Below, piece after piece: positions 55,167-64,000 of a stretch of DNA of 64,000 bases. The translations under genes and the position numbers were made by a program. Every line of letters starts with the position of its first letter. The stretch's first letter is position 1. The DNA comes from Hyphomicrobium sp. NDB2Meth4 (GTDB taxonomy: Bacteria > Pseudomonadota > Alphaproteobacteria > Rhizobiales > Hyphomicrobiaceae), in contig NZ_FPEJ01000005.1 of assembly GCF_900117445.1 (NCBI RefSeq), positions 186,001 through 250,000 on the forward strand, written 5' to 3'. Under the pieces are notes generated by a model. The model was given only the letters and a program-made list of their open reading frames with translations, did not search any database and was not told where the DNA came from.

Positions 55167-55664
55167 ATGACCGATTCTATCGAGACGACTGACCAGACCT
55201 CGGCCGTCAACCGCCGCGCGATTCTCGCCGCACTCGCAGCCTCCGGCACCGCACTCGCCACCGGCGCAGCCAGCGCCCAGGAAGGCCATGACCATCATCA
55301 CATGGACCATGGCGGCGGTAACCACGGCGCCCCGCCGGCTCATCTGGCGCTGATCAATGCCGCGTTCGATTGCATCAAGAAAGGCGAGATCTGCGCCAAC
55401 CATTGCATCGACCTTCTCGGCGACGGCGACAAGGCGATGAAGGATTGCCTGCGCTCAGTTTCGACCATGCTGCCAGCATGCGCCGCGCTCGCACGACTTG
55501 GCGCTCTGGACGCAAAACGCCTGAAGGAGTTCGCCAAGGTTTGCGCTGACATCTGCAGCGACTGCCAAGCCGAGTGCAAGAAGCACGCAGAGCACCACGC
55601 CGAATGCAAGGCCTGCGGGGAAGCCTGCGGCGTCTGCGTCGACGAGTGCAAGAAACTGATCTGA
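55167..55664 (+). CDS. csp1: Csp1-like four-helix copper storage protein (Tat-exported)
   Basis: This 165-residue protein has a twin-arginine signal (VNRRAILAALAASGTALA) followed by HDHHHMDHGGG. The mature part has 14 Cys residues placed along helices (for example FDCIKKGEICANHC, KVCADICSDCQAEC, CKACGEACGVCVDEC). This is the pattern of Csp1/DUF326 proteins, which store many Cu(I) ions inside a four-helix bundle. Export by Tat places it in the periplasm as in methanotroph Csp1. It stands about 2 kb before the cbb3 oxidase, a copper enzyme. Confidence 0.92.
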   Translation: MTDSIETTDQTSAVNRRAILAALAASGTALATGAASAQEGHDHHHMDHGGGNHGAPPAHLALINAAFDCIKKGEICANHCIDLLGDGDKAMKDCLRSVSTMLPACAALARLGALDAKRLKEFAKVCADICSDCQAECKKHAEHHAECKACGEACGVCVDECKKLI

Positions 55665-55676
55665 ACAATCTTGATC

Positions 55677-55713
55677 AGCAGCGGTGCCCCGAGGAGCACC
55701 GCACCGCTGCTGG
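55677..55713. terminator. Hairpin between convergent genes
   Basis: A perfect 12-bp stem CAGCAGCGGTGC / GCACCGCTGCTG with a 13-base loop follows the copper storage gene and is followed by GTCCTGTTTG. It may end transcripts from both directions. Confidence 0.7.
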
Positions 55714-55752
55714 TCCTGTTTGACACCCCGGGAAGCATACCGCCCCGAGCCG

Positions 55753-56493
55753 TCAGCCGCTCGGCGATTGTCCTGCTTCCGCAAAGCTCGCTAGCGACTC
55801 GGCGTTCACCACCTCGATCCACTCGCGCCCCGACGTGCGGATCGCCCCGATCCCCTTCAAATTCTTGATCGCTCTACACACGGTCTCGATGGCAAGCCCC
55901 AAATGGCTCGCCATATCCGACTGCGCCAGCGCGAGGCGATAATCGCCATCGCCTTCGGTGGCGACTTCCGCCTTCGGCAATGAGAGGATCAAGGCCGCCA
56001 CGCTCTGCGTCGCCGACATCCGCGTCCGCATGCCGGCCTGCTCATGCAGCTTCTCGACCTTGTGCGTCAGCACCTGCCCCACCATCCGCTGGAGATTGGT
56101 CGACTTCTCGATCGCGCGCCGCGTGATCTTTCGCAAAACAGTTCGTGTCATCGTCTCAGCGTGGCAACCATAGCGCGCGCCCGAGACGATCCCAGCAAAG
56201 CCGCCTGGCCCGACGACTTCCAACACCTGCCGCTGACCCGCCCCATTGCAGCGCGTGATGATTACTGCACCAGAGATCACCTCAAAAATTGCGTCGGCGG
56301 CGTCGTGCTCATCAAACACAGTGTGCCGCTTCGCATAGATCGAACGACTGGCGACTCCCGTACTGCCGCGCCGCTGCCGCGTCATGCTAAGCCGCGATAT
56401 CGGGCGAGCTGGTGCAATTGCCCCATCTCCCTCTGTCTGATCCGAACGGCCATCACCGGACTGATCAAACGTCCCCTCGATCATCATCATCAT
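55753..56493 (-). CDS. Crp/Fnr-family transcription regulator
   Basis: The ATG at 56493 (four ATGs in a row) gives 246 residues. A cyclic-nucleotide-like beta-roll (HTVFDEHDAADAIFEVISGA, GPGGFAGIVSGARYG) is followed by a long dimer helix and a winged HTH (ALAQSDMASHLGLAIETVCR). The recognition helix resembles the FNR/FixK type (E-T-V-x-R). It lacks the N-terminal Cys cluster of FNR, so oxygen may not be sensed directly. Control of the nearby cbb3 genes is plausible. Confidence 0.88.
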   Translation of the reverse strand: MMMMIEGTFDQSGDGRSDQTEGDGAIAPARPISRLSMTRQRRGSTGVASRSIYAKRHTVFDEHDAADAIFEVISGAVIITRCNGAGQRQVLEVVGPGGFAGIVSGARYGCHAETMTRTVLRKITRRAIEKSTNLQRMVGQVLTHKVEKLHEQAGMRTRMSATQSVAALILSLPKAEVATEGDGDYRLALAQSDMASHLGLAIETVCRAIKNLKGIGAIRTSGREWIEVVNAESLASFAEAGQSPSG

Positions 56494-56568
56494 TGTTCTC
56501 GCCAAATCCCCACAGCCCAGCGCACACGCGCGGGCTCGGGCGCTGATAAACTTTGTTGCTCGTGCGCC

Positions 56569-56952
56569 TCAGGCGAGAACAGACGGCGGTGCACGCGGAC
56601 GCGCATCGCTGTCGAAACGTTTCTTGAAACTCGGGATTTCGTACGGCGCTTCGAGCACCGCGACGACCGAAACGGCGGGAGCAGAGATCGCCAGCCCACC
56701 GACGATCAGACCAGGCGCCGCTGTCAGCAAGCACGCATCGCAAACAGCGATGGATTGACTGCGCGAACCACCACCCTTCGCGGGTGAGCACAACAGCGGC
56801 AGCGTACCGTCAGGCAGTTCGTACGCCGAGAGATCTGGCGCCGACTGACGGACCGGCCGATGCGCCAGCGGCATAAGCAGCATCGCTAGCCCGTAAAGGA
56901 CTGCGATGAAAAGCCTCTCATTCAGCTGGCGCCTAAAAACTCGCATGTCCAC
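56569..56952 (-). CDS. Small secreted protein, RAPP tail
   Basis: This 127-residue protein has an N-terminal hydrophobic segment (LFIAVLYGLAMLLMPLAH) and a Cys pair in AVCDACLLTAAPG. It ends DARPRAPPSVLA. The next gene, divergent from it, ends in the similar [11 protein letters not shown]. The shape resembles DUF2946-type secreted proteins seen near metal genes. Function is unknown. Confidence 0.65.
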   Translation of the reverse strand: MDMRVFRRQLNERLFIAVLYGLAMLLMPLAHRPVRQSAPDLSAYELPDGTLPLLCSPAKGGGSRSQSIAVCDACLLTAAPGLIVGGLAISAPAVSVVAVLEAPYEIPSFKKRFDSDARPRAPPSVLA

Positions 56953-57158
56953 ATGCTAGCCAGCCGAATCTTCAATGGTCAATTGGCGCAACCCATCTAT
57001 GCCACGAAGTCGCGCCTGAAATGACAATGCGCATACGCCATGTTGCGGTTAGAGCATGGCGACATGCGACAGCCCGCGTCAAAAGATGAAGACAAATCAA
57101 CTTAGGTGCGACGTCTTAGTTCGTTGACGATTGAGCCACATCATTGACCTCTGGAGGC

Positions 57159-57566
57159 ATGCTCGGGTGGCTTCATAAAAACGCAAAAAACGACGCTAGG
57201 GGGATGATTGTTGCACTTTACGTGCTCGTCACTCTGAGCCTCGTCTTTGCGCAGCGCTGCCTGCGTCCAGGGCACGACACCCCGGAACCCTCGATTAACC
57301 AGATCGATCTTGCAGACCTGTCGCATTTCGCGCATGCGACCCGCACGAACACACCAGATACCCCGCAAACGCGCGAGTTTTGCGACCATTCGATCGATGA
57401 CTGCGAAGGTACCGTCGCCGCCAGCTGCGCGCCGATCTGCACAAACTTCGCGCACATCGGCGTGCACTCCACCGGTCAATCCTTCGCAGCGCACGTCGCC
57501 GCACATGTTCCAGCGACGTTCAAAGCGAACGCACGCTCACGCGCCCCGCCCGCGCTCTTAACCTGA
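57159..57566 (+). CDS. Small secreted Cys-rich protein, RAPP tail
   Basis: ATG 57159 after CTGGAGGC gives 135 residues. An N-terminal hydrophobic segment ([20 protein letters not shown]) is followed by a Cys-containing part ([21 protein letters not shown]) and ends [11 protein letters not shown], like the divergent neighbour. It stands 127 bases before ccoN and could share a regulatory link with it. No function is assigned. Confidence 0.62.
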   Translation: MLGWLHKNAKNDARGMIVALYVLVTLSLVFAQRCLRPGHDTPEPSINQIDLADLSHFAHATRTNTPDTPQTREFCDHSIDDCEGTVAASCAPICTNFAHIGVHSTGQSFAAHVAAHVPATFKANARSRAPPALLT

Positions 57567-57600
57567 AAATCGCGTCACATCAGGCTCTGCACCGCACCGC

Positions 57601-57614
57601 CTGATCTGCGTCAG
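57601..57614 (+). promoter_or_regulatory. FNR/FixK-like box before ccoN
   Basis: CTGA-TCTGCG-TCAG is a perfect dyad that differs by one base per half from the FNR/FixK consensus TTGA-N6-TCAA. Its centre lies 86 bases before the ccoN ATG. cbb3 operons are classic FNR/FixK targets, and a Crp/Fnr gene lies nearby. Confidence 0.45.
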
Positions 57615-57693
57615 AAACGCGCGCACCGAGCGCACATCCGCGCACGGCTCTAACACCCCCTTCGTTCGAACTATTCCAAGGAAGACCGGGCCG

Positions 57694-59181
57694 ATGTCTG
57701 CCGCTGCCACTTCACTCGCATCTGCACATGGGGCTGACGATCGTCAGACGATCATCGGTTACAACGAGGATGTCGTTCGCGCCTTCTCCATCGCAACGGT
57801 GCTGTGGGCGCTGTTCGGACTGGCAGTTGGAGTTTGGGTCGCCCTGCTTCTCGCCTTCCCCGGGATGAACGTCGGCGAGTTTCTCACCTTCGGCCGCCTC
57901 CGCCCCGTGCACACATCGGGCGTCATCCTCGGCTTCGGCGGCAATGCACTGCTCGCAACGTCGCTCTACGTCGTACAGCGCACCTGCCGCACCGGATTGT
58001 GGGGCGGCCCAAAGCTCGCGAGCTTCCTGTTCTGGGGCTACAACGCCTTCCTCGTCGCTGCGATGGTGAGCTACCCGCTCGGACTGACCCAATCGCAGGA
58101 GTACGCCGAACCCGAGTGGTTCCTCGACATCTGGCTGACGGTCGTCTGGCTGACGTATCTCGCCATCTTCGTCGGCACGCTCGCCATCCGCCGCGAACCG
58201 CACATCTACGTCGCCAATTGGTTCTTCCTCGCCTTCATCCTCACGGTGTCGGTGCTGCAGGTCGTCAACAACGCCGCCGTACCGATTTCCTGGACGTCAA
58301 CGAAAAGCTATTCGGCCTACTCCGGCGTCCAGAGCGCGATGATCCAATGGTGGTACGGCCACAACATGGTCGGCTTCTGGCTCACCGCCGGATTCATCGG
58401 CATGATGTACTACTTCGTGCCCAAGCAGGCCGACCGCCCGATCTACTCGTACCGTCTGTCGATCGTGCACTTCTGGGCGCTGGTGTTCCTCTACATCTGG
58501 GCCGGCCCACACCATCTGCACTACACCGCGTTGCCCGACTGGACGCAGACGCTCGGCGCCGCCTTCTCCATCATGCTTTGGATGCCGTCCTGGGGCGGCA
58601 TGATCAACGGCATCATGACGCTCTCGGGCGCATGGTCGAAGCTGCGCACTGATCCCATCCTGCGCTTCCTCGTCGTCGCCGTCGCCTTCTACGGCATGTC
58701 GACGTTCGAAGGCCCGCTGATGGCGCTGAAACCCGTCAACGCGCTCTCGCACTACACCGACTGGACCGTCGGCCACGTGCATTCGGGCGCGCTCGGCTGG
58801 GTCGCGCTGATGGCCTTCGGCTCGCTCTATCACATGGTGCCGAAGCTCTGGTCGACGCGCCTGTGGTCGATCAAGCTCGTCGAAGTTCACTTCTGGCTCG
58901 CGTCGATCGGCATCGTTCTCTACATCACCTCGATGTGGGTGTCGGGCATCACCCAGGGCCTGATGTGGAAGGCCTACGACGAGTTCGGCTTCCTGCAATA
59001 CTCGTTCACCGACAGCGTCGCGATGCTGCACCCCTACTACGTGGTGCGTGCGCTCGGCGGTATGTTCTTCCTCGCCGGCGGCATCCTCTTCGCCATCAAC
59101 ATCTTCATGACCATCTTCGACGCGCCCGCGCGACGCCGGTCTGACGCTGGGCTGCGCGCCCAGCTCGCGCCTGCGGAGTGA
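57694..59181 (+). CDS. ccoN: cbb3 oxidase subunit I (CcoN)
   Basis: This 495-residue protein has about twelve membrane helices. It carries the haem and copper ligands of heme-copper oxidases: [30 protein letters not shown] and [14 protein letters not shown]. It reduces oxygen at low tension and pumps protons. AAGGAAG precedes the start. It opens the operon ccoNOQP-GHS. Confidence 0.97.
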   Translation: MSAAATSLASAHGADDRQTIIGYNEDVVRAFSIATVLWALFGLAVGVWVALLLAFPGMNVGEFLTFGRLRPVHTSGVILGFGGNALLATSLYVVQRTCRTGLWGGPKLASFLFWGYNAFLVAAMVSYPLGLTQSQEYAEPEWFLDIWLTVVWLTYLAIFVGTLAIRREPHIYVANWFFLAFILTVSVLQVVNNAAVPISWTSTKSYSAYSGVQSAMIQWWYGHNMVGFWLTAGFIGMMYYFVPKQADRPIYSYRLSIVHFWALVFLYIWAGPHHLHYTALPDWTQTLGAAFSIMLWMPSWGGMINGIMTLSGAWSKLRTDPILRFLVVAVAFYGMSTFEGPLMALKPVNALSHYTDWTVGHVHSGALGWVALMAFGSLYHMVPKLWSTRLWSIKLVEVHFWLASIGIVLYITSMWVSGITQGLMWKAYDEFGFLQYSFTDSVAMLHPYYVVRALGGMFFLAGGILFAINIFMTIFDAPARRRSDAGLRAQLAPAE

Positions 59182-59189
59182 GACCGACC

Positions 59190-59915
59190 ATGAACCACTC
59201 CCTCATCGAAAAGTCCGCTGCACTGCTGTTCATGCTGACGTTCATCGTCATCTCGATCGGCGGCCTCGTGCAGATCGTGCCCCTGTTCAAGATCGACACG
59301 ACCGTCACCAAGGTCGAAGGCATGCGGCCCTATACGCCGCTCGAGCAGCTCGGCCGCAACATCTACACCCGCGAAGGCTGCTACACCTGCCACAGCCAGA
59401 TGATCCGTCCCTTCCGCGACGAGGTCGAGCGTTACGGCCATTACTCAATCCCCGCCGAGAGCATGTACGATCACCCCTTCCTCTGGGGCTCCAAGCGCAC
59501 CGGCCCTGATCTCGCACGCGTCGGCGGCAAATACTCCAACGCCTGGCAACTCGCGCACTTGATCCATCCGCAGAGCGTCGTCCCCGTTTCGATCATGCCG
59601 TCCTATGCCTTCCTCAAGGACAAGCCGCTCTACGTCGATGATCTCAACTTGCACATGTCGGCGCTCAAGACCGTCGGCGTCCCCTACGACGATGAGATGA
59701 TCGCGTCCGCGCACGCCGACCTGGAAGCGCAGGCCACCGGACAGGGCGCCACCGAAGCTCTGCTCAAACGCTACCCGAAGGCAAAGCTCGGCGACTTCGA
59801 CGGCGATCCTTCGCGCATCACCGAGATGGACGCCCTCATCGCCTATCTGCAAGTCCTCGGCACTCTCGTTGACTTCTCCGAACCGGACGCATCCAGCGCC
59901 ACGCCCTCCAAATAG
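59190..59915 (+). CDS. ccoO: cbb3 oxidase subunit II, mono-haem cytochrome c (CcoO)
   Basis: ATG 59190 gives 241 residues. One N-terminal membrane anchor ([18 protein letters not shown]) precedes a single haem c site in [18 protein letters not shown]. Later features ([29 protein letters not shown]) are conserved. It carries electrons from CcoP to CcoN. It follows ccoN by eight bases. Confidence 0.97.
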   Translation: MNHSLIEKSAALLFMLTFIVISIGGLVQIVPLFKIDTTVTKVEGMRPYTPLEQLGRNIYTREGCYTCHSQMIRPFRDEVERYGHYSIPAESMYDHPFLWGSKRTGPDLARVGGKYSNAWQLAHLIHPQSVVPVSIMPSYAFLKDKPLYVDDLNLHMSALKTVGVPYDDEMIASAHADLEAQATGQGATEALLKRYPKAKLGDFDGDPSRITEMDALIAYLQVLGTLVDFSEPDASSATPSK

Positions 59916-59923
59916 AGCCGACG

Positions 59924-60088
59924 ATGACCGCCGAGACATTCACCCATCATCTGGAGGCGATCTGGCCAATCATCGGGATCGGCCTGTTCGTGATGATCCT
60001 CTGGGTCGTGCTGCATCCGGCCAGCAAGGCCGAGTACGACCGCGACGCGCAAATTCCGTTCGACACGAAAGACGATCAAGATGGCTGA
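59924..60088 (+). CDS. ccoQ: cbb3 oxidase small subunit (CcoQ)
   Basis: This 54-residue protein starts at ATG 59924 eight bases after ccoO and overlaps the ccoP start by eight bases. It has one membrane helix (AIWPIIGIGLFVMILWVVLH) followed by a charged tail (ASKAEYDRDAQIPFDTKDDQ). Size, place and topology match CcoQ/FixQ, which stabilises the complex. Confidence 0.9.
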   Translation: MTAETFTHHLEAIWPIIGIGLFVMILWVVLHPASKAEYDRDAQIPFDTKDDQDG

Positions 60089-60950
60089 GCATCGCTACGA
60101 CCCCGTCACAGGTCAGTACACGACCGGCCACTCGTGGGACGGCATCGAGGAGCTTTACACCCCGCTCCCGCGCTGGTGGGTCATCACCCTGGTCATCAGC
60201 TTCATCATCGCCATCATCTACGCCGCGCTCTACCCAGGCTGGCCCACGACGCGCTTCGCCTTCGCCGGACTGCTCGGCTGGACCAGTGCCGGCCAACTCG
60301 CCGAAGAACAGGCCGAAGCACGCAGCGAGCAAGCTCACTGGCGCAACCAGATCGCAGCCAAGTCTGTCTCTGAGATCGAGCAGTCTGACGAGTTGCGCAC
60401 CTTCGCCATCACCGGCGGCCGCGCACTGTTCAATCAGAACTGCGCCGCCTGCCACGGCAGCGGCGCCGGCGGCCAGCAGGGCCAATTCCCCTCGCTCATC
60501 GACGACGACTGGCTCTGGGGCGGCAAGATCGATGATGTCTACCAAACCATCGCCCACGGCATTCGCAACGAGGATCCCGAAAGCCGTCAATCCGAAATGC
60601 CGGCCTTTGCCGAGATGCTGAGCCCTGAGGAAATCGCCGCCGTCGCCGAGTACGTCGCGACGCTGTCCGATGCCAGCAAGGCCGACAGCCGTAAGGCGCT
60701 CCCTGGCGCCGAAGTCTTCGCCAACAACTGCGCTGGTTGCCATGGCGAGAACGGAGAAGGCATGCGCGAGATGGGCGCCCCCCGTCTTGCAGATCAGATC
60801 TGGCTGTACGGCGATGGCAAAGACGCAGTCGCACGCCAGGTCGCCCACCCGCGCATGGGTATGATGCCCGCGTGGAAGCCGCGTCTCGGCGATGACGCGG
60901 TCAAAATGCTCGCAGTCTATGTGCACTCACTCGGCGGCGGAGAGAAGTAA
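60081..60950 (+). CDS. ccoP: cbb3 oxidase di-haem cytochrome c (CcoP)
   Basis: The 289-residue protein has a membrane anchor (VITLVISFIIAIIYAALYPG) and two haem c sites: CAACHGSGAGG near residue 120 and CAGCHGENGEG near residue 215. It receives electrons from soluble cytochrome c. Its stop codon shares a base with the ccoG start. Confidence 0.97.
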   Translation: MAEHRYDPVTGQYTTGHSWDGIEELYTPLPRWWVITLVISFIIAIIYAALYPGWPTTRFAFAGLLGWTSAGQLAEEQAEARSEQAHWRNQIAAKSVSEIEQSDELRTFAITGGRALFNQNCAACHGSGAGGQQGQFPSLIDDDWLWGGKIDDVYQTIAHGIRNEDPESRQSEMPAFAEMLSPEEIAAVAEYVATLSDASKADSRKALPGAEVFANNCAGCHGENGEGMREMGAPRLADQIWLYGDGKDAVARQVAHPRMGMMPAWKPRLGDDAVKMLAVYVHSLGGGEK

Positions 60951-62413
60951 TGCACACGCAGGTGCCGACCGCGCTGCAAACGGCTCAAACCCGCGCCTTG
61001 CGCACGGGAACGCCACACGCAGCCTCCGGAAAATTTCGTCTGACGAAAACGGCGCTGACGTCATTCCTGCTCGGCCTCTACTTCATCACGCCGTGGCTGC
61101 GCTGGACCCGCGCTGGTGAATCCGCCCAGGCCGTCATCGTCGATATTCCGGCCCGCCGCTTCTATCTGTTCGGCATGGAGTTCTGGCCGCCCGATCTGCC
61201 CCTGCTGCTTGGCCTCCTGATATTCTCGGCCGCAACGCTATTCTTCGTCACCGCATACTTCGGTCGCGTCTGGTGCGGCTTCACCTGCCCGCAAACGGTC
61301 TGGACCGATCTCTTCTTCGGTGTCGATCGCCGCATCGACCAGCGTTTCGGCCGCGACAGCGCATTGGGCCAAGCCATCAAGTCCGCGCTGCACATGCTGA
61401 TCGCAGTGCTCACGGCCTTCACCTTCACCGGCTACTTCATCGACATCACGCATCTCGGTGGCCAGCTCGCAACCGGCATCGCGCCGGCTGCTGCCTATGT
61501 CTCGCTCGGCGTGCTCACGTTCACCACTTATGTGTTTGCCGCGCACACGCGCGAGAACATCTGCCTGCATATGTGTCCCTGGCCGCGCTTCCAAAGCGCG
61601 CTGCTCGATTCCGAAACGCTCGTCGTCACTTATCAGTCGTGGCGCGGTGATCCGCGCGCCCGCGCGCGTGTGCCGCTGCGTCCCGATCTTCTCGACATCG
61701 GCAACGATGGCCCGCCTGCTGCGCACTCCTACCTTGCAGGCAGCGATGCCTATCGCGGCGACTGCGTTGATTGCGGCAGGTGCGTCAGCTCCTGCCCGAC
61801 GCGCATCGACATCCGCGATGGGTTGCAGCTCGGATGCATCGGCTGCGGGCTGTGCATCGACGCCTGCAACACCGTCATGGACCGGCTCGACCGCCCGCAC
61901 GGACTGATCAAGCTCGGAACGGAAATGCCGGCCGAGCCATCCATGGCGACGGCAAAGCGCACGCGCCCGCGCATCCTGCGCATCAAGCCGATGATGTTTG
62001 CGTCCGTCATGCTCGTCTCCGGCTCCGCGATGGCCGTGGCCCTCGCCAACCGCAGCAACGTCGACGCCAGCCTCGAGCATCAGCGTCAGCCTCCGTTCGT
62101 AAAGATGTCGGACGGCAGCATTCGCAACGACTATGCGCTCCGCTTCACCCACCGCGGCGACGATATCGCCAGCGTTGCGGTCACCGTCGAAGGTCTCCCC
62201 GGCGCAGCCGTCCGCCTCTCGACCAGCGACGAACCCTCGCCTGCATTCATTTGCAACCGGCGCTCGTTGTCGGAGCGCGTGATGGTCACCGTGCCGATGC
62301 ACTCCGCCCCGCAGGGCCGCGTGCCCGTGACGGTGGTGCTGACCGAGCGGACCACGAACGCGCCGCTCGCCCGCCTCGAAACCTACTTCTGGGGACCAGG
62401 AGGCGCTCAATGA
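60950..62413 (+). CDS. ccoG: CcoG (FixG-like) ferredoxin-type copper reductase
   Basis: This 487-residue membrane protein contains CGFTCPQTVWTD, CLHMCPWPRFQ and two 4Fe-4S motifs (CVDCGRCVSSCP, CIGCGLCIDACN). A periplasmic Ig-like C-terminal part follows. CcoG proteins are needed for cbb3 assembly and are reported to reduce Cu(II) to Cu(I). It overlaps ccoP by one base and ccoH by four. Confidence 0.95.
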   Translation: MHTQVPTALQTAQTRALRTGTPHAASGKFRLTKTALTSFLLGLYFITPWLRWTRAGESAQAVIVDIPARRFYLFGMEFWPPDLPLLLGLLIFSAATLFFVTAYFGRVWCGFTCPQTVWTDLFFGVDRRIDQRFGRDSALGQAIKSALHMLIAVLTAFTFTGYFIDITHLGGQLATGIAPAAAYVSLGVLTFTTYVFAAHTRENICLHMCPWPRFQSALLDSETLVVTYQSWRGDPRARARVPLRPDLLDIGNDGPPAAHSYLAGSDAYRGDCVDCGRCVSSCPTRIDIRDGLQLGCIGCGLCIDACNTVMDRLDRPHGLIKLGTEMPAEPSMATAKRTRPRILRIKPMMFASVMLVSGSAMAVALANRSNVDASLEHQRQPPFVKMSDGSIRNDYALRFTHRGDDIASVAVTVEGLPGAAVRLSTSDEPSPAFICNRRSLSERVMVTVPMHSAPQGRVPVTVVLTERTTNAPLARLETYFWGPGGAQ

Positions 62414-62910
62414 TTGCACGTCTGAAGCGCCTCTTCGGCGAGGATCGCTGGATACCTGGCCTGTTCATCGGCTTCTTCGTGTTCCTCGCCTGCGTCGAAG
62501 TCGTGCTGATCACGCTGTCGGTCAACAGCTTCTCCGGCCTCTCGGAAGCCGATCCCTACCGCCGTGGGCTCGCCTACAACGACACCATCGCTGAACGCCG
62601 CAAAGAGCGCGACCTTGGCTGGCGCGTCAGCATCGGCTTCGAGCCGGAAGGCGCGCTGCGCGGCATCGTCAAGATCGCCGCGCGCGATGCTGAAGGCTCA
62701 GAGCTCAAGGGCGCAGAGATCACCGCCACCGCCGAGCGCCCCATGGAGGGCAAGCCCCCGCAGCTCATCAAACTGAGCGCGCTGGAGGATGGCGCCGCTG
62801 AAGGCACCCTCGCCGTCGATACGCCAGGGCGCTGGTTCGTCCGCGTCAAGATCGAGGATGCCGGCACCAGCATCGAGCGCCGCCGCGAAATCTTCATCGA
62901 ACCCCAATGA
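62410..62910 (+). CDS. ccoH: CcoH (FixH) assembly protein
   Basis: ATG 62410 overlaps the ccoG stop (ATGA) and gives 166 residues. One membrane helix (WIPGLFIGFFVFLACVEVVL) precedes a periplasmic FixH domain (YRRGLAYNDTIAERRKERDL, then TPGRWFVRVKIEDAG). It is required for stable cbb3 assembly. Confidence 0.93.
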   Translation: MIARLKRLFGEDRWIPGLFIGFFVFLACVEVVLITLSVNSFSGLSEADPYRRGLAYNDTIAERRKERDLGWRVSIGFEPEGALRGIVKIAARDAEGSELKGAEITATAERPMEGKPPQLIKLSALEDGAAEGTLAVDTPGRWFVRVKIEDAGTSIERRREIFIEPQ

Positions 62911-62940
62911 CGCCGGCGCACGAGAAGAGGAAGCACCAGC

Positions 62941-63111
62941 ATGGATAGTCTTCTCCTCCTCATCCCCATCGCACTCTGCCTTGGCGGATTCTACCTCGCC
63001 GCGTTCCTGTGGTCGTTGCGCGCCGGTCAGTACGACGACCTCGAGGGCGCAGCGGCCCGCATCCTGTTTGAAGACGAGCCCTTGGAGACAAACACCGATG
63101 AGCGACGCTAA
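62941..63111 (+). CDS. ccoS: CcoS (FixS) assembly protein
   Basis: This 56-residue protein has AGGAAG upstream and a single membrane helix (LLLLIPIALCLGGFYLAAFL) followed by WSLRAGQYDDLEGAAARILF, the conserved CcoS signature (WaxrxGQyDDlegxaxRiL). It is needed for cofactor insertion. The copper ATPase ccoI, normally between ccoH and ccoS, is absent. Confidence 0.93.
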   Translation: MDSLLLLIPIALCLGGFYLAAFLWSLRAGQYDDLEGAAARILFEDEPLETNTDERR

Positions 63112-63475
63112 GTCCGCCACGCCATTCGATGAAACACCCCAGCGCAAGCGCGCACGCTTGACGCTGGCGATCATGAACGCCGCGATGGCAGCCATTGTCT
63201 GCGGCCTCACCATCGGACCCGGGGCCGCAGTCGCCGCCGCACTTCTGATGGCGATCCTGCCCTACGCCCCGGTTCTTTGGCGTGTCGTCCCTGCCTGGGC
63301 TCAGGCGAACGTCCTGGCTGCCGCCACTGCGCTGTTTTTGCTCAGCGCCATTGCCGGCACCATCATTTGGGGCATGGCAGTGCCGTTTTATATCGCACTC
63401 GGCCTCGTCCCGGTGATGCTCGCGCTGATCCCCGCCGTCGCCCTCAACAACCCCCCGCTGAGCGATTCCGACTAG
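63098..63475 (+). CDS. Hypothetical membrane protein after ccoS
   Basis: ATG 63098 overlaps the ccoS end by 14 bases; 125 residues result with about three hydrophobic segments (LAIMNAAMAAIVCGLTIGPG, VLAAATALFLLSAIAGTII, ALGLVPVMLALIPAVAL). No family was recognised. The overlap suggests co-translation with the oxidase assembly genes. Confidence 0.7.
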   Translation: MSDAKSATPFDETPQRKRARLTLAIMNAAMAAIVCGLTIGPGAAVAAALLMAILPYAPVLWRVVPAWAQANVLAAATALFLLSAIAGTIIWGMAVPFYIALGLVPVMLALIPAVALNNPPLSDSD

Positions 63476-63508
63476 ACTGCCGGCCGCACAGCGGTCTAAA
63501 GGCGGCGC

Positions 63509-64000
63509 ATGTCCGAGCTTACGTTCCTGGCTGGCATCCTCGTCGGGCTGGCTGCAAGCCTGCATTGCGCCGCCATGTGCGGCCCCATAGCCTCAGGCCT
63601 CGTCATCGCGCTTGCGCCCTCCGGCGGCGCACACGCCGCATTGCCGACGCTACTTGTTGCGCAGGCCGGCCGCATCACGTCTTACGTCGTCGCTGGCGCG
63701 CTCGTCGGTCTCTTCGGCACGACGCTTTACGCCGGGCTCGACCGCGACATCGCATTTCAGGTCATGCGGTGGGCCGCTGGCGCCACGCTCATGTGGATCG
63801 GCCTCTCGGTTGCCGGCCTCGCCCCTGCGCCTACTGCACTCGACAAGGCCACCCGCTTCATCACCGAGCGACTGACGCGCGTTCGCCTCGCCCCCCAGCC
63901 CAGCTACTGGCTATGGGTCTACTCGACCGGTCTCCTGTGGGGACTGCTGCCGTGCGGCATGGTCTTCGCGACCTTGTTCTTCGCCATGATGAGCGGCACG
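63509..64000 (+). CDS. TauE/SafE-like (COG2836) membrane protein, partial
   Basis: ATG 63509 starts a frame that stays open to the window end (164 codons). It has LHCAAMCGPIASGLV near the N-terminus and WGLLPCGMVFATLFF further on, the Cys motifs of the TauE/SafE-like transporters that occur in cbb3 and cytochrome c biogenesis regions. It follows ccoS and the small membrane gene on the same strand. A role in metal or thiol supply to oxidase assembly is inferred. Confidence 0.82.
   Translation, partial: MSELTFLAGILVGLAASLHCAAMCGPIASGLVIALAPSGGAHAALPTLLVAQAGRITSYVVAGALVGLFGTTLYAGLDRDIAFQVMRWAAGATLMWIGLSVAGLAPAPTALDKATRFITERLTRVRLAPQPSYWLWVYSTGLLWGLLPCGMVFATLFFAMMSGT

Overview
The window looks like an alphaproteobacterial chromosome, probably of the Hyphomicrobiales (Rhizobiales). 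This is inferred from the high GC content, the gene order tig-clpP-clpX-lon-hup, and the ccoNOQP-ccoGHS cluster. No 16S rRNA or other taxonomic anchor is present, so the genus is left open.

Positions 1-36250 are a dense metal-resistance region. From left to right it holds: a partial TPR-like secreted protein; czcCBA with a small secreted partner and czcD; a two-component system whose response regulator seems to start at ATT; an ArsR-controlled Acr3/ArsB-like exporter; a PbrR/PbrA/LspA/DUF411 lead-type operon; a CusBA copper/silver pump with small periplasmic helpers; a third HME-RND pump of unassigned substrate; DUF305 proteins; and a CsoR-controlled copper operon (small Cys/His protein, CopA, a CDF protein with an altered transport site, an ATP-grasp-like enzyme). 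Debris of an integrase and a scrambled copy of the ATP-grasp gene mark past rearrangement.

Positions 36300-41990 are a plasmid-type module. It has a RepA_C-type initiator, an origin with at least 17 iterons, an AT-rich stretch, MNT/HEPN and AbiEii toxin-antitoxin-like pairs, a macrodomain-like protein and an excisionase-like gene. It ends exactly at the 3' end of a tRNA-Asp gene, the usual entry point of integrative elements. I infer that the metal genes and the replicon were acquired as, or within, an integrated plasmid or island; its left end lies outside the window.

From 41991 onward the sequence looks like core chromosome: tRNA-Asp, a DUF1993 protein, an ATPase, a methyltransferase, tRNA-Val, HU, lon (with a near-consensus heat-shock promoter), clpX, clpP, tig, tRNA-Leu, cysteine synthase, mercaptopyruvate sulfurtransferase and a membrane protein. 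Then come a Csp1-like copper storage protein, a Crp/Fnr regulator, two small secreted proteins and the cbb3 oxidase cluster ccoNOQP-ccoG-ccoH-ccoS. The copper ATPase ccoI is missing from that cluster. The window ends inside a TauE/SafE-like gene.

Taken together, the genes handle transition metals in three ways: export from the cytoplasm (P-type ATPases, CDF), export across the envelope (three RND pumps but only one outer-membrane factor), and periplasmic binding or storage (DUF305, Csp1, small Cys/His proteins). Copper insertion into the cbb3 oxidase is encoded beside the copper store.
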